A stretch of DNA of 43,247 nt, taken from the NCBI GenBank assembly GCA_018829985.1, contig JAHJSU010000251.1:1-43247 (forward strand), given 5' to 3'. The DNA is from Elusimicrobiota bacterium. GTDB lineage: Bacteria > Elusimicrobiota > Elusimicrobia > Elusimicrobiales > UBA9959. The position numbers were made by a program, and so were the translations under genes. Below the pieces are notes generated by a model. It searched no databases, was not told where the DNA came from, and saw only the letters and a program-made list of their open reading frames with translations. Positions 15,421 to 23,816 of this stretch are shown here, one piece after another; position 1 is the first letter of the stretch, and every line of letters starts with the position of its first letter.

Positions 15421-16494
15421 TTACTTCCCCGGAGCCATTTGAAGTTCGGCCTCAAGGTCGTATGACGAGGTTCTGTTTATCTTAACCGGGAACCGCGCAT
15501 TCTTCATCAGCAGCTGGGAGAGATCCGAGGCGTTGCCTTTGCGCAGCCCCACGTCGATGGAGGCCGTATCCCCCGTCAAAGACCTCAGCCAGCACCCCCG
15601 CACCATGGGAATGTTCCTGAGGGATTTTAAAAAATCGCTCAGTTGGTTCATGCCTTCAACTTTTAAGAGAGAAAGCCGTACCATTGATTTTTCCCGCAGG
15701 CCCTTAAGAACTTTCTCTTTCAGTTCCTCGCCGGTTCTTTTGGCCGCGTTGATAATGGCGGCCTTGGCGGCGGCCGATTTGTTCAGATCTATGCCGCCGG
15801 CTGTTTCCTGGAGCGCGGCAAGCGTTTCTCCCGAGCCCTGCTTGACGGCAGCTACCGACAACGCCGCCCTGTATGAAATAAAGCCGCCCAGGCCATCCCC
15901 GGTGTTAAACTGGGATTTGACGGAGCCTTTTATAAGGATGTCGGCCTTCTCTTTTTCGCCCGTCATAAACCCGGCGTCCGCGAAAGTGTTCTTGAGTTCC
16001 AGTTCCGCGTAATTGGTTTTCTGGGCTTTTCCGTCCATGTCCTCCGCTATGTCAAAGCCGATGACGGGATTACCCAGTTTCTGGGGCTCGCTTTCAAGGT
16101 TTTTAAGCTTGGCGGATAAATCCTCTTTGCGCACATGGGCCCTTATTCTGGTCTTATAGAACTCGCCGGCAGTCTCTTCCTTGAGTATTTCGTATTTCTC
16201 GATGTAGCCCTCGGTCTGCGAAGTGATGGTATCGTTTATCAGGATGGCTTTCGCGACCATGGCCTCCTGCGAAACATAGATGCCGACCACCAGGCCCAGG
16301 GCGTTCTTCATCGCCTCGTGCAGCGCCGTCTTCTTCGCCCCCACGACGTCGCCGTTGACTATCGGAGCCTGGCCTTCCGCCTCCACAACCTCGGTTTCGT
16401 ACGCGCTGTTAAGGGCGGACCTGCGGGCGCCCGAGCAACCGCCGCTAAGGAGGGCAAAAAAAACAATACACAAGATATTCAGATATCTTTTCAT
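15421..16494 (-). CDS. Lipoprotein with FlgT-like N-terminal domain
   Basis: A 357-aa lipoprotein: signal 'MKRYLNILCIVFFALLSGGC' with lipobox LSGGC. Residues about 35-130 ('VEAEGQAPIVNGDVVGAKKT', 'TEGYIEKYEILKEETAGEFYKTRIRAHV') match the pattern of the FlgT N-terminal domain and related LPP20-like folds, which pack at the outer membrane; in Vibrio FlgT belongs to the flagellar basal body. The middle and C-terminal parts ('ADILIKGSVKSQFN', 'GCWLRSLTGDTASIDVGL') look like repeated small alpha/beta domains. No flagellar genes are near, so a flagellar role is not supported. The next gene upstream on the same strand, 23 bases away, is another lipoprotein of the same broad type. Confidence 0.75.
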   Translation of the reverse strand: MKRYLNILCIVFFALLSGGCSGARRSALNSAYETEVVEAEGQAPIVNGDVVGAKKTALHEAMKNALGLVVGIYVSQEAMVAKAILINDTITSQTEGYIEKYEILKEETAGEFYKTRIRAHVRKEDLSAKLKNLESEPQKLGNPVIGFDIAEDMDGKAQKTNYAELELKNTFADAGFMTGEKEKADILIKGSVKSQFNTGDGLGGFISYRAALSVAAVKQGSGETLAALQETAGGIDLNKSAAAKAAIINAAKRTGEELKEKVLKGLREKSMVRLSLLKVEGMNQLSDFLKSLRNIPMVRGCWLRSLTGDTASIDVGLRKGNASDLSQLLMKNARFPVKINRTSSYDLEAELQMAPGK

Positions 16495-16517
16495 TTTGGA
16501 AACCTTTAACGCCGGCG

Positions 16518-16967
16518 CTAGTCCTGGATCTTTATGCCGGCGTCTTTAAGAACTTTTTTGGGAAGCTTTAAGATCACCACGCAGCCGTCGTCCGAAGTCC
16601 ATTCGCTCCGGACCACCTGCGCGCCTTTGATGACGGAGTCTATTTTGGTGGCGAGCACGGAATCGGTTTCTATGGCTTTTTCGACCGTTATGCCGCCCTC
16701 AAGGCCGACGCCTTTGACAAAAGACAGCATACTGTGCTGGGCGCCGACTATGGCGGCGTTTCTGGAGGTGGCCATGCGCTGGGTCTTGTTTTCCAGCGTC
16801 TGATCGGCGGCGCCTATGCCGCGGGCGAAGATCGCGGTTTTGGTGATGCCTTCCTCTATCCATTCCCTTTCTATTTCGCCGCCCTTTGAGACCGTGCCTT
16901 TTTCGGACGAAGAAGCGCAGCCCCACGCCAGTACCGCGAAAACCAATATCGCCGTCGTTTTTTTCAT
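16518..16967 (-). CDS. LPP20-family-like lipoprotein
   Basis: A 149-aa lipoprotein with signal 'MKKTTAILVFAVLAWGC' (lipobox AWGC). The mature part has 'AIFARGIGAADQTLENKTQR', alanine-rich helices and 'VVRSEWTSDDGCVVILKLPK', the pattern of the LPP20 domain. ATG is preceded by GGAGGG about ten bases upstream. It is co-directional with the FlgT-like lipoprotein gene downstream, so the two probably form a small outer-membrane operon. Function unknown. Confidence 0.75.
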   Translation of the reverse strand: MKKTTAILVFAVLAWGCASSSEKGTVSKGGEIEREWIEEGITKTAIFARGIGAADQTLENKTQRMATSRNAAIVGAQHSMLSFVKGVGLEGGITVEKAIETDSVLATKIDSVIKGAQVVRSEWTSDDGCVVILKLPKKVLKDAGIKIQD

Positions 16968-17051
16968 AATCGTTCCCTCCCTGGATGGTCCGCCCAGTGC
17001 GGATACCTGCTCTTATTCTATAAATAAGGCGTTTACCTGTCAAATGAATAA

Positions 17052-17203
17052 ACCGGCAATCGCTATAGCGATTAGCCGGAAGGCTAAAGGATAAAGGCTA
17101 AAGGATGAAGGAAAAGATAAGGGAAATATAAGTTTTTTTCTGCCCTTTAGCCTTTATCCCTCATCCTTTATCCTTCCTGGAAAATTTACCTAAATTTTCC
17201 AGG
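17052..17203. repeat. Class L1 inverted repeat flanked by two small palindromes
   Basis: Left palindrome CCGGC-AATCGCTATAGCGATT-A-GCCGG (17052-17078), then L1 arms GGAAGGCTAAAGGATAAAGG and CCTTTATCCTTCC, then a right palindrome of 12-bp arms CCTGGAAAATTT/AAATTTTCCAGG (17176-17203). The right palindrome abuts the PorV-like gene's stop codon, where it could act as a transcript end. This is the clearest example of the three-hairpin layout. Confidence 0.75.
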
Positions 17204-18403
17204 TTAGTACAGCATGAAGAAATCGGAATCTTTCTTCTGACCGGGTTCCTGCGCCTTTTTCGGCCGGGCAGGCTCTTTTTTGGCGGGTTTTTTAGCTTTT
17301 TTCTGCGGCGGCGCTTTTTCGTCCTGGTTACGGTAGTGTACGGCCTTTTTATAGTCCCTGATGCGCCAGCCCGCGAATTTATAGCTGAAGGACACCTGCG
17401 AGGAATTGAAGACTTCATTGGCCAGGGACATGGCGAAATCCAGGGCGAAGCCCTCGTGATGCACGCCGACGCCCATGGTCAGGCCTTTATTGTCATCCAC
17501 GGCCTTGTAACCGAGACGCGCGTTGAGAATCTTCTGGAAATGGTATTCAAGTCCGCCCTTGAAATTTTTAAGACCCTCATTGGTATAGATGTCGTATTCC
17601 AGGGCCAGCAGGACGGACTGGTCCATTATGGTGGGCCGCTGCCAGGACAGGCCCAGCCGCATTACGGACGGCAGGGGATAGGTTTCCTTCAGATAGGTCA
17701 TGCCGCCGCCGTAATTTGAAAGAGAAGCGCCGCAGGCGAGCCCGAGCTTAGGTTCCACAAGGAGCCAGCCCGCGTCGAAAGCTATGGCCGAAGCGGAGTA
17801 TGTTTCCAGCAGTTCGGATTTTACGTACTTGGCCGAAAGGCCCAGGTATTGATCTATCCTGGCTTCATAACCTTCGATTTTCATTTCCTGGGAATATACC
17901 CTTTCGCCGTAGCTCAAAGAAAATACTTTTGTGCCTTCGGCGTCCATGCTCCTGGAAAAAATGGTGCCGTCGTCATTTATGCGGCGGTACGTGAAATCAC
18001 CGCTCTGCGAGAATATGGCCGAAACCGCGATGCCGGGTTTGTCAAGGCCGATAAGGCCGTTGATCGGCAGAGGCATGCCAAAACCCAGGAATTGGAGCTT
18101 TGCGTCGGCAAAGCCGGAAAGATACGTCGCCGAAATCTCGGGGAGATAAAGCCGGCCCAGGCCGGCCGGATTATAAGTCACGGAATAAATATCGTCCGCC
18201 ACCGACACGAAACCGCCGCCCATGCCCATGGCCCTGGGGCTGATATCGGTCTTTAAGACCTGGACGGCGGTGGAACCGGGCCCGCCCGCAAAGACAGGGG
18301 CCAGGGGATAGAGGATAGAGGCGAGGGCGAAGACAATAGAAAGCGCTGCGCGAACGCTTTCCCCTCTTCTGTGTTGACTGTTGTTCATATAGCTGCCATG
18401 CAT
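17204..18403 (-). CDS. PorV/PorQ-family outer-membrane protein
   Basis: A 399-aa beta-barrel protein of the PorV/PorQ family. The mature start 'GGPGSTAVQVLKTDISPRAMGMGGGFVSVADD' followed by 'YNPAGLGRL' is the family signature (the P-R-A-x-G-x-G-G motif). Alternating beta segments continue to about residue 350, and the tail is a Lys/Pro-rich extension (KKAKKPAKKEPARPKKAQ) ending in DFFMLY. In the Bacteroidetes type IX secretion system PorV receives cargo with C-terminal sorting domains. The gene lies directly downstream of a protease gene with such a C-terminal domain. Start is the first ATG; ATG at residue 6 is an alternative, and no ribosome site is evident. Part of the signal peptide is encoded by a heptamer repeat arm (18293-18330). 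Confidence 0.85.
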   Translation of the reverse strand: MHGSYMNNSQHRRGESVRAALSIVFALASILYPLAPVFAGGPGSTAVQVLKTDISPRAMGMGGGFVSVADDIYSVTYNPAGLGRLYLPEISATYLSGFADAKLQFLGFGMPLPINGLIGLDKPGIAVSAIFSQSGDFTYRRINDDGTIFSRSMDAEGTKVFSLSYGERVYSQEMKIEGYEARIDQYLGLSAKYVKSELLETYSASAIAFDAGWLLVEPKLGLACGASLSNYGGGMTYLKETYPLPSVMRLGLSWQRPTIMDQSVLLALEYDIYTNEGLKNFKGGLEYHFQKILNARLGYKAVDDNKGLTMGVGVHHEGFALDFAMSLANEVFNSSQVSFSYKFAGWRIRDYKKAVHYRNQDEKAPPQKKAKKPAKKEPARPKKAQEPGQKKDSDFFMLY

Positions 18404-18455
18404 TTCTGACGCTGCCCTAACCCCTATCCCCTAGCCCCTAGCCCCTAGCCTCTAT
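18293..18455. repeat. Heptamer inverted repeat reaching into a signal-peptide coding region
   Basis: The left arm (18293-18330, GGGGCCAGGGGATAGAGGATAG...) lies inside the PorV-like gene and encodes its signal-peptide end. The right arm (18413-18455, CTAACCCCTATCCCCTAGCCCC...) lies in the 48-base gap and touches the stop of the protease gene. The arms are complementary over about 35 bases with mismatches. Confidence 0.55.
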
Positions 18456-21400
18456 CTCACCACCGCTATCTTCTCCACCGTGTTCAGGCCCGCGCCGGAT
18501 ACTTTCAGGAAATAGATGCCGCTGGCCGCTTTGGCGCCGTTATTATTGGTCCCGTCCCAGTCGACGGTGCCTTTGCCCGCCGGCACGGGGCCGTCGTAGA
18601 CCGTTTTTACCAGCGTGCCGGCTACGGTATATATTTTTATGGACAAAGACCCGGCCGATTGTACGTCATATTTTATTATGGACCTTGAGTTGGCCCCCGT
18701 TATGATGTTATTGTAAGCCGTCGCGGCGGATTTATTGGTGGAAAGATTTATGGCGTTTGAAACGCCCATTGACATGATCTTACCCAGATGATTGCGGCCG
18801 AATATTTCAAGATAGACCGTTCCGACGCCCGGATAGCGGCTGGCGAAACCCGGTTTAAGTTTTACCTTGCCGGTGAGGACATCGCGCAAATTCTCCGTTG
18901 TGTAGAGCAGGGTGCCGACGAGCAGTTCAAGATAACTGCCGGCCAGGTTGGTCCTGGCCAGGGCCAGCGGAACGTAGTTGTGATCGCGCAACTGGGCGTA
19001 TTCAAACGCCGTTTCCGCCCCCGGCGGGATGTCCACGGTCGGGGAAGACGGGTGAAGCGCCATCGGGGCCTTAAGATACGGCACGGTAAAACTTATCGTG
19101 TCATTATCGTAAACGGGTGTGGCTACTACCGCGGTCGCGGAACCCCTGGGCGTATAGGAAAGGTTCAGCCTGTACGGAACCTGGGAACTGGCCTGGGAAT
19201 TGCCGCCGTATTGATTAAGCGCGCCCGCGACCACCAGGTAATAGCGGCCCGCCGCGGTAATATTATAGTCAAGCGTAACGCCGGACTTTTCCGTATAGCA
19301 GTCGCCGTAATCGGGGCAGGCGTAGTCCACGGGCGCGCAATCCGTGACATGATTCCTTAAAGCATCAAAAAGGAACAGGGAGTAGGCGTGGTAGCGGTAA
19401 GGATCGCTCGCGGGCAGGTCCAGGCGCGCGGAGAAGTTGCCGGCCGCCAGCGGTATCGAATAATAATCCGTATCGCCCATCGGCGAAATGGTGGCCGAAA
19501 GAGAAGACATGGTGCTTATATCGGTGGCCGATTCCGGGCCGTTATTTCCCTCAAAGGCGTCGCCGCCGGCCTGTATGCCCGCTATGCCGTGCACGGTAAA
19601 GGCGGTGGTTATCTTATTCTTCATGGCCGCGTCGCAGCCGGGCAGCTGTTTGCAGGCCTCGAGCATGGCGTCATAGAAATTGGCGAAATTATCCGGAAAA
19701 TAAAACAGCGAGACATAAGCGTACACGTCTGACCGGGGCAGATCCGCAAAAGTGCCTGAAGTGAACTTGCCGAGGTCCGTGCTGGTCGTCGGTGTGGTGC
19801 TGTTTTTTAACGCCCATAAGGCCTGGGATAAGATCAGGCTGTCGTCGTGCACTTCCCCGGTCCAGTTCGCAGGCATGACCCTTACGCCGGACGGCGCGCC
19901 GCCCGACAGATTGCGGGCGGAGGAATCCCCGCCGGCGACGAAATTACCGGAAATGTCCGGCAGGTTGTTTATGCCTATACTAAGCCCGTCGCGCCGGAAA
20001 GACGCCAGGGAAAAATAATCCGCCATCGCCTCGGAAACAGCCCCGAATTCGCCGAAATTGATGACAGGATAGATCCGGTTGACTACCAGATGCGTGTATT
20101 CATGACGGACAATGGTGCCGTCCAGCGCGAAAGAGTGGTAATTGCCGGATGTGTTCATCTGGCCGTCGCCGAAGACGATATTGTCGCTTTCCGAGTCGTA
20201 CCAGGCGTTAAGCATTCCGCCGACGCAATCCCCGCCGCTGATGTCGAGCGGCGGGCAGACATCGTCCGCGTCGCCGTGCGCGTGCACCATTACCGATACC
20301 TGTTTTGAAAGGTCGGCCGCCGCTGCGCCGCCGTTGTTCGGGTCTTTATTCACCATGCCGAAATAATCGCGCATTTTGGTCAAATGGTAGAAAGCGTTTA
20401 CTTCGTCCAGAGCGTTTTCCACGCCCATGCTCGTGTCCAGCATTCCCGCGGTTGCGGTGGACCAGACGACGGAGCCGGTGAGATTATCGCTGGCGCCCGG
20501 CAGGTCTTTCAGCACCAGGTATCTTGAGCTGTTAACGGAAAAGCCGTTATAGACGCCGCTTTCATCGGTCTTGAGATTAATGCTGTATGCAGGGCCTTCA
20601 ACCGCCGCGCCATAGAACGGTTTGGTCCTTAGGCCTATATAATTACCCACTGCTTCACCCGCCGCGTTTTTGATGGTAAGCTGATCCCCGTCGGTTATCG
20701 TGCCCCAGATATCGAGCCCCCCCACCTGGAATGGATTGAGGGCGGAAGCGGCGAAGTACGGCATCACCTTGGCAAAAGTATATCCGGGGTCTGTCCAGGT
20801 ATCGGGAATAGTCACTTCATAGGCAGGATACGTATACGAATTTTCATACGGGTGCGGGCTTTGTTTCGAGGTGGGGTCATCAGACCAGACCCCGCCGCCG
20901 TTGTCGAAATGGGCGCTTTGGCCCCTGAAATTGGTAACGGCGAAATACGGGCCTTTAAGCGAGGCGAACACCTTGCCTTCTACAGCGCCGCTATATGAGC
21001 CATCGTTCGCGGTGGTGACCCTGGTGGCGGGGTCATAGCTTCTTATCCAGACATACTGGTCCTTTATGGATTTTGAAACCGGTTTGGTCCAATAAGGGGC
21101 GTCCTCTGTTACTCCGGCCGGCCAGGGCGAGATCTCATAGACCGTGCCGGTGACCGTGCCGGCAGCGTTTGCATAGCGCAAATCGTTGTATTTAAAAAGA
21201 ATGCCGCCGTTTGAGGCGTTCACATAATAGATCCAGACGCCGCTGGCCGTATCCGCCGCCCTGACCTTAAGCTTCCAGGCCAGTTTCAAGGCGCCGTCCG
21301 CGTCAGCATCCGGAAATATTACCAGCTCCGGTTTCTCAGCCCTGGCCTTAAAGCCGGAGTCGGCTGACGCGGCTCCGGCGGCGGCCGCGGCCGCAATGGC

Positions 21401-21952
21401 AGGCAGTACGGCGATATTTATATCCGGCTCAAATTTGGACTGGCAGCCCGTCACCTCGCCGGAGGCGTTGACGTGCACCCTGACATAGGCGAATTCAACC
21501 GGCAGGGAATTGTAGAGCTGGGCATACTGCAGGTGGGTTACGCCCATAAAGGTCCTGGAGAGCGCGAGCTTAAGCTGGGAGACGTCCACTTTGAACAGGT
21601 TTTTATTATCGTTTAAAAAAGCCAGAGCGGCGGCCTCGGGGCCGCCCGGATATTTACGCGTTTTCCCGCCCACCACGGCTTCGGGGAGGGCGGTTTTCGG
21701 ATTATAACGCACGCGCCAGGCGGAATTGCCGGTTTTTGAAACGAATTTCCGGAAAGCTTCCCGGGCGGAGCGATCAGGCGTTTTGTTCACTTTCCGGAGC
21801 GAATCGGACAACGGCGAGATTCTGCGCGCGCTTTTATTGCGCGGCCCGGCCGCAAAGACAGGGTAGAGGGTAGAGGGTATAGGGGAGAGGGTAAAGGCAA
21901 ACAGACATGTTAAGATAAAAGCGCGTTTTCTGTTACACTTTACGGTATTCAT
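18452..21952 (-). CDS. Secreted M4/M36-like zinc metalloprotease with C-terminal FlgD/T9SS-like domain
   Basis: A 1166-aa exported protease. Signal peptide at residues 1-35. Residues about 60-185 resemble an FTP inhibitory propeptide ('KTRKYPGGPEAAALAFLNDN', 'LQYAQLYNSLPVEFAYVRV'). The catalytic motif is 'IVRHEYTHLVVNRI' with the downstream glutamate in 'GAVSEAMADYFSLASF', an HExxH...E gluzincin site. A later region ('GDTDYYSIPLAAG', 'YYLVVAGAL') looks like a bacterial pre-peptidase C-terminal domain. The final 80 residues ('IKIYTVAGTLVKTVYDGPVP', 'GIYFLKV', 'EKIAVVR') are a FlgD-like Ig fold that resembles type IX sorting domains. Part of the signal region ('LSPIPSTLYPVFA') is encoded by a heptamer repeat. 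The adjacent PorV-like gene suggests a shared secretion route. Confidence 0.85.
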   Translation of the reverse strand: MNTVKCNRKRAFILTCLFAFTLSPIPSTLYPVFAAGPRNKSARRISPLSDSLRKVNKTPDRSAREAFRKFVSKTGNSAWRVRYNPKTALPEAVVGGKTRKYPGGPEAAALAFLNDNKNLFKVDVSQLKLALSRTFMGVTHLQYAQLYNSLPVEFAYVRVHVNASGEVTGCQSKFEPDINIAVLPAIAAAAAAGAASADSGFKARAEKPELVIFPDADADGALKLAWKLKVRAADTASGVWIYYVNASNGGILFKYNDLRYANAAGTVTGTVYEISPWPAGVTEDAPYWTKPVSKSIKDQYVWIRSYDPATRVTTANDGSYSGAVEGKVFASLKGPYFAVTNFRGQSAHFDNGGGVWSDDPTSKQSPHPYENSYTYPAYEVTIPDTWTDPGYTFAKVMPYFAASALNPFQVGGLDIWGTITDGDQLTIKNAAGEAVGNYIGLRTKPFYGAAVEGPAYSINLKTDESGVYNGFSVNSSRYLVLKDLPGASDNLTGSVVWSTATAGMLDTSMGVENALDEVNAFYHLTKMRDYFGMVNKDPNNGGAAAADLSKQVSVMVHAHGDADDVCPPLDISGGDCVGGMLNAWYDSESDNIVFGDGQMNTSGNYHSFALDGTIVRHEYTHLVVNRIYPVINFGEFGAVSEAMADYFSLASFRRDGLSIGINNLPDISGNFVAGGDSSARNLSGGAPSGVRVMPANWTGEVHDDSLILSQALWALKNSTTPTTSTDLGKFTSGTFADLPRSDVYAYVSLFYFPDNFANFYDAMLEACKQLPGCDAAMKNKITTAFTVHGIAGIQAGGDAFEGNNGPESATDISTMSSLSATISPMGDTDYYSIPLAAGNFSARLDLPASDPYRYHAYSLFLFDALRNHVTDCAPVDYACPDYGDCYTEKSGVTLDYNITAAGRYYLVVAGALNQYGGNSQASSQVPYRLNLSYTPRGSATAVVATPVYDNDTISFTVPYLKAPMALHPSSPTVDIPPGAETAFEYAQLRDHNYVPLALARTNLAGSYLELLVGTLLYTTENLRDVLTGKVKLKPGFASRYPGVGTVYLEIFGRNHLGKIMSMGVSNAINLSTNKSAATAYNNIITGANSRSIIKYDVQSAGSLSIKIYTVAGTLVKTVYDGPVPAGKGTVDWDGTNNNGAKAASGIYFLKVSGAGLNTVEKIAVVR
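21861..21897. repeat. Single arm of GGGTAGA/GGGTATA heptamers inside a signal-peptide region
   Basis: GGGTAGAGGGTAGAGGGTAT is followed by AGGGGAGAGGGTAAAGG. It is the L3 class but without a nearby complementary arm. On the minus strand it encodes part of the protease signal peptide. Confidence 0.6.
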
Positions 21953-21969
21953 AGAATCAACCCTGTTCC

Positions 21970-22077
21970 GTAACTACTCAGCCACTAAGACACCAAGGCA
22001 CAAAGAAAGTTTATGGATCAAACGGTTTGTTGTCTGATTTCCTTCGTGTCTTTGTGACTTTGTGGCCGAGTAGTAAC
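21970..22077. mobile_element. 108-bp miniature element, core A, with exact 8-bp target duplication
   Basis: Ends GTAACTACTCAGCC and GGCCGAGTAGTAAC. Flanks CCTGTTCC at 21962-21969 and 22078-22085 are identical. Core octamers CACTAAGA-CACCAAGG-CACAAAGA are followed by the shared spacer. Inserted 17 bases upstream of the protease start codon, so it separates the promoter or leader from this gene. Confidence 0.93.
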
Positions 22078-22098
22078 CCTGTTCCGCATGTCTATTCT

Positions 22099-22130
22099 CA
22101 CTATTCACTAACCACTATTCACTAATCACT
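22099..22130. repeat. Single arm of CACTAWY heptamers
   Basis: CACTATT-CACTAAC-CACTATT-CACTAAT-CACTG, five tandem degenerate heptamers, lies at the 3' end of the HEAT-repeat gene and overlaps its stop by a few bases. No complementary arm is nearby. It shows the same unit size as the paired classes. Confidence 0.6.
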
Positions 22131-23409
22131 GCCCTTTGCCGCTCTGTGTCTGTTGTCTGGCGAATCTTTTTAATATCTGCAGGGCCGCGGCCAGTCTCAC
22201 ATTTACGCTGGAATCGCTTAAAGCATCCCGCAGGTATGGCTTGACTTCAGCTTCAGCCATGCTTTCAAGCACTTTCAAGGCTTCGGTTTTCACGTCCGGG
22301 TTGGCGGAGGCGAAAGCCCGGTCAAGCAGGTCCTTGTCCGGCGCCTGGCCCCCGCTCATAAGTCCTTTGAGCATCGCGATTTTCAGATTTAAATCGGTTG
22401 TCTCGCCGTATATTTCCTTCAGTTTTTCAAAAGCTTTTTTATTCCGTATGGCGCTTAAAACCCCTACCGCTTTGAATCGGATGGAGGGGTTCGCGTCATC
22501 CGCGAGCTTCAGCAGTTCCGCTATCGCATCCTTCCTGGCGTCCATGCATTTCAGGGCGTCAAGCGCCGCTATTTTAACGCGGCTGGACGTCTCTTTCATA
22601 AGCAGGGCGCCAAGCGGTTTCACGGCGCGGGAATTGCAGATCCTGGCGAACACTTTTACGCTCGCATACCTTATTGCTTCGTCCTCGCTTTCCAGCGCGT
22701 ACAGGAACTGCGCCATCTCGCCGGAGTAACCAAGCCTGGAAAGCTCCCTGGCCGCCACATCCCGGATGGAACCGTAAGCATCGTTCTTAAGCTTGAAAAG
22801 GAACTCCGACGCTTTTTCCCCTTTTATCCGCGCGTACGCCTCTATAGCGTGCTCGCGTATTTTGTTCTGGGAAATTATTTTAAGCTCGACCAGCGCGGTA
22901 TTTCCCACGGGGCCCTGCGCCGGCACATCGTTGATAATGGAGTAAATGATACGCAGTCCGCCCGTCTCTCCCAGTTTCCACAGCGACTCGGCCGCCGCGA
23001 TGCGCGTATGCTTGTCCGGGTCCGCGAGCAGTTTTTTCAAGAGGCCCGCGGCGGCCTTATTGCCCGTCCGGCCCAGAACCCCGGCCGCCAGCGCCCTGAT
23101 ATCGGAATCCGGACTTTTGACATATGTCACCGCGGTTTCAAGCGCCTTGCGCCCCAGGTCCCGATTGGATATCTCCTGGGCGCCGAGGCCTGCCTGCGCC
23201 GCAAGCGTCGCGGCGGGCAGGGGCCCCGCCATAAAAAAGGCTATGACCAGAACCGGCCACAAACTGTGGGTAAATTCCCCGGGAAGGGGTCCCGCCAAAA
23301 GCCGCAATTGCCCGCCTGCCAAATGTCCGAACCAGCGCAAGTTGACCATTTGGCGGGCAGGCAGCCCAAAAGTAGTTTTTGCGGCCAGTTCTAAAGCTTT
23401 CCCCTGCAT
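22126..23409 (-). CDS. Exported HEAT-repeat protein
   Basis: A 427-aa alpha-solenoid built of at least eight HEAT repeats of about 31-35 residues from residue 90 to the end ('AAGVLGRTGNKAAAGLLKKLLAD', 'IRFKAVGVLSAI', 'VNVRLAAALQIL'). HEAT solenoids are protein-binding scaffolds. The N-terminus is doubtful: the track's start (MQGKALELAAK) reads through a hairpin at 23309-23362. The likely ancestral export signal is 'LWPVLVIAFFMAGPLPAATLAAQA' at about residues 50-73, but it has no ATG or basic residues ahead of it; the repeat may have replaced the first codons. It precedes the protease gene on the same strand, with a transposed element in the gap. Confidence 0.75.
   Translation of the reverse strand: MQGKALELAAKTTFGLPARQMVNLRWFGHLAGGQLRLLAGPLPGEFTHSLWPVLVIAFFMAGPLPAATLAAQAGLGAQEISNRDLGRKALETAVTYVKSPDSDIRALAAGVLGRTGNKAAAGLLKKLLADPDKHTRIAAAESLWKLGETGGLRIIYSIINDVPAQGPVGNTALVELKIISQNKIREHAIEAYARIKGEKASEFLFKLKNDAYGSIRDVAARELSRLGYSGEMAQFLYALESEDEAIRYASVKVFARICNSRAVKPLGALLMKETSSRVKIAALDALKCMDARKDAIAELLKLADDANPSIRFKAVGVLSAIRNKKAFEKLKEIYGETTDLNLKIAMLKGLMSGGQAPDKDLLDRAFASANPDVKTEALKVLESMAEAEVKPYLRDALSDSSVNVRLAAALQILKRFARQQTQSGKGQ
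23309..23362. repeat. Hairpin GCCCGCC...GGCGGGC inside the HEAT gene's 5' end
   Basis: Arms TTGCCCGCCTGCCAAATG and CATTTGGCGGGCAGGC are imperfect complements. A related hairpin with GCCAAACAACC and TTGTTAGGCGGGC is inserted in the intergenic repeat at 23956-24000. The ORF stays open across it, so it appears as coding sequence, but the encoded residues look unrelated to a signal peptide. Confidence 0.5.
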
Positions 23410-23471
23410 ATGTATAGCATCTACTATATGTTTGTCAATAACATTAAGGATTAATTACGAAAATGTTGCGC

Positions 23472-23544
23472 GCCCCCTGCAGGACTCGAACCTGCAACCT
23501 ACTGCTCCGAAGGCAGCCGCTCTATCCAGTTGAGCTAAGGGGGC
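23472..23544 (-). tRNA. tRNA-Arg (anticodon UCG)
   Basis: On the minus strand the 73 bases fold as a cloverleaf: acceptor GCCCCCT/AGGGGGC, D arm GCTC...GAGC, anticodon stem GCTGC/GCAGT with loop CTTCGGA (anticodon TCG, reading CGA), and T arm GCAGG-TTCGAGT-CCTGC. CCA is not encoded. It stands alone between the HEAT gene and repeats. Confidence 0.95.
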
Positions 23545-23549
23545 AAAAA

Positions 23550-23733
23550 CCGAAAATTGCGGTTAACGTCTCCCCCCCAAGTTTTGAGGGTAGCCATAGC
23601 AATTTTCGGAAGGCTAAAGGATAAAGGCTTAAGGATAAAGGAAAAACACTGGAAGCCAAAGAGATTATTCCGCCCTTTAGCCTTTATCCCTCATCCTTTA
23701 GCCTTCCCGAAAAATTCAACTAAATTTTTCGGG
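23550..23733. repeat. Composite class L1 repeat with flanking palindromes
   Basis: An 11-bp inverted pair CCGAAAATTGC (23550-23560) and GCAATTTTCGG (23599-23609) is followed directly by L1 arms (GGAAGGCTAAAGGATAAAGG ... CCTTTAGCCTTCC). A second palindrome closes it, CCCGAAAAATT-CAACTA-AATTTTTCGGG (23706-23733). No genes lie here. Confidence 0.75.
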
Positions 23734-23816
23734 TTAGCTGCCGCTTGTGAAAGAGCTTGTATTATTATAGAATTTATTTTATCAGCCGGGTAATTTAAGT
23801 TCAGGACGCCGTTACC

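Noticed and set aside
15421-16494. Flagellar assembly role for the FlgT-like lipoprotein
   Set aside because: No flagellar genes are in the window and the similarity is to a fold shared by many outer-membrane lipoproteins.
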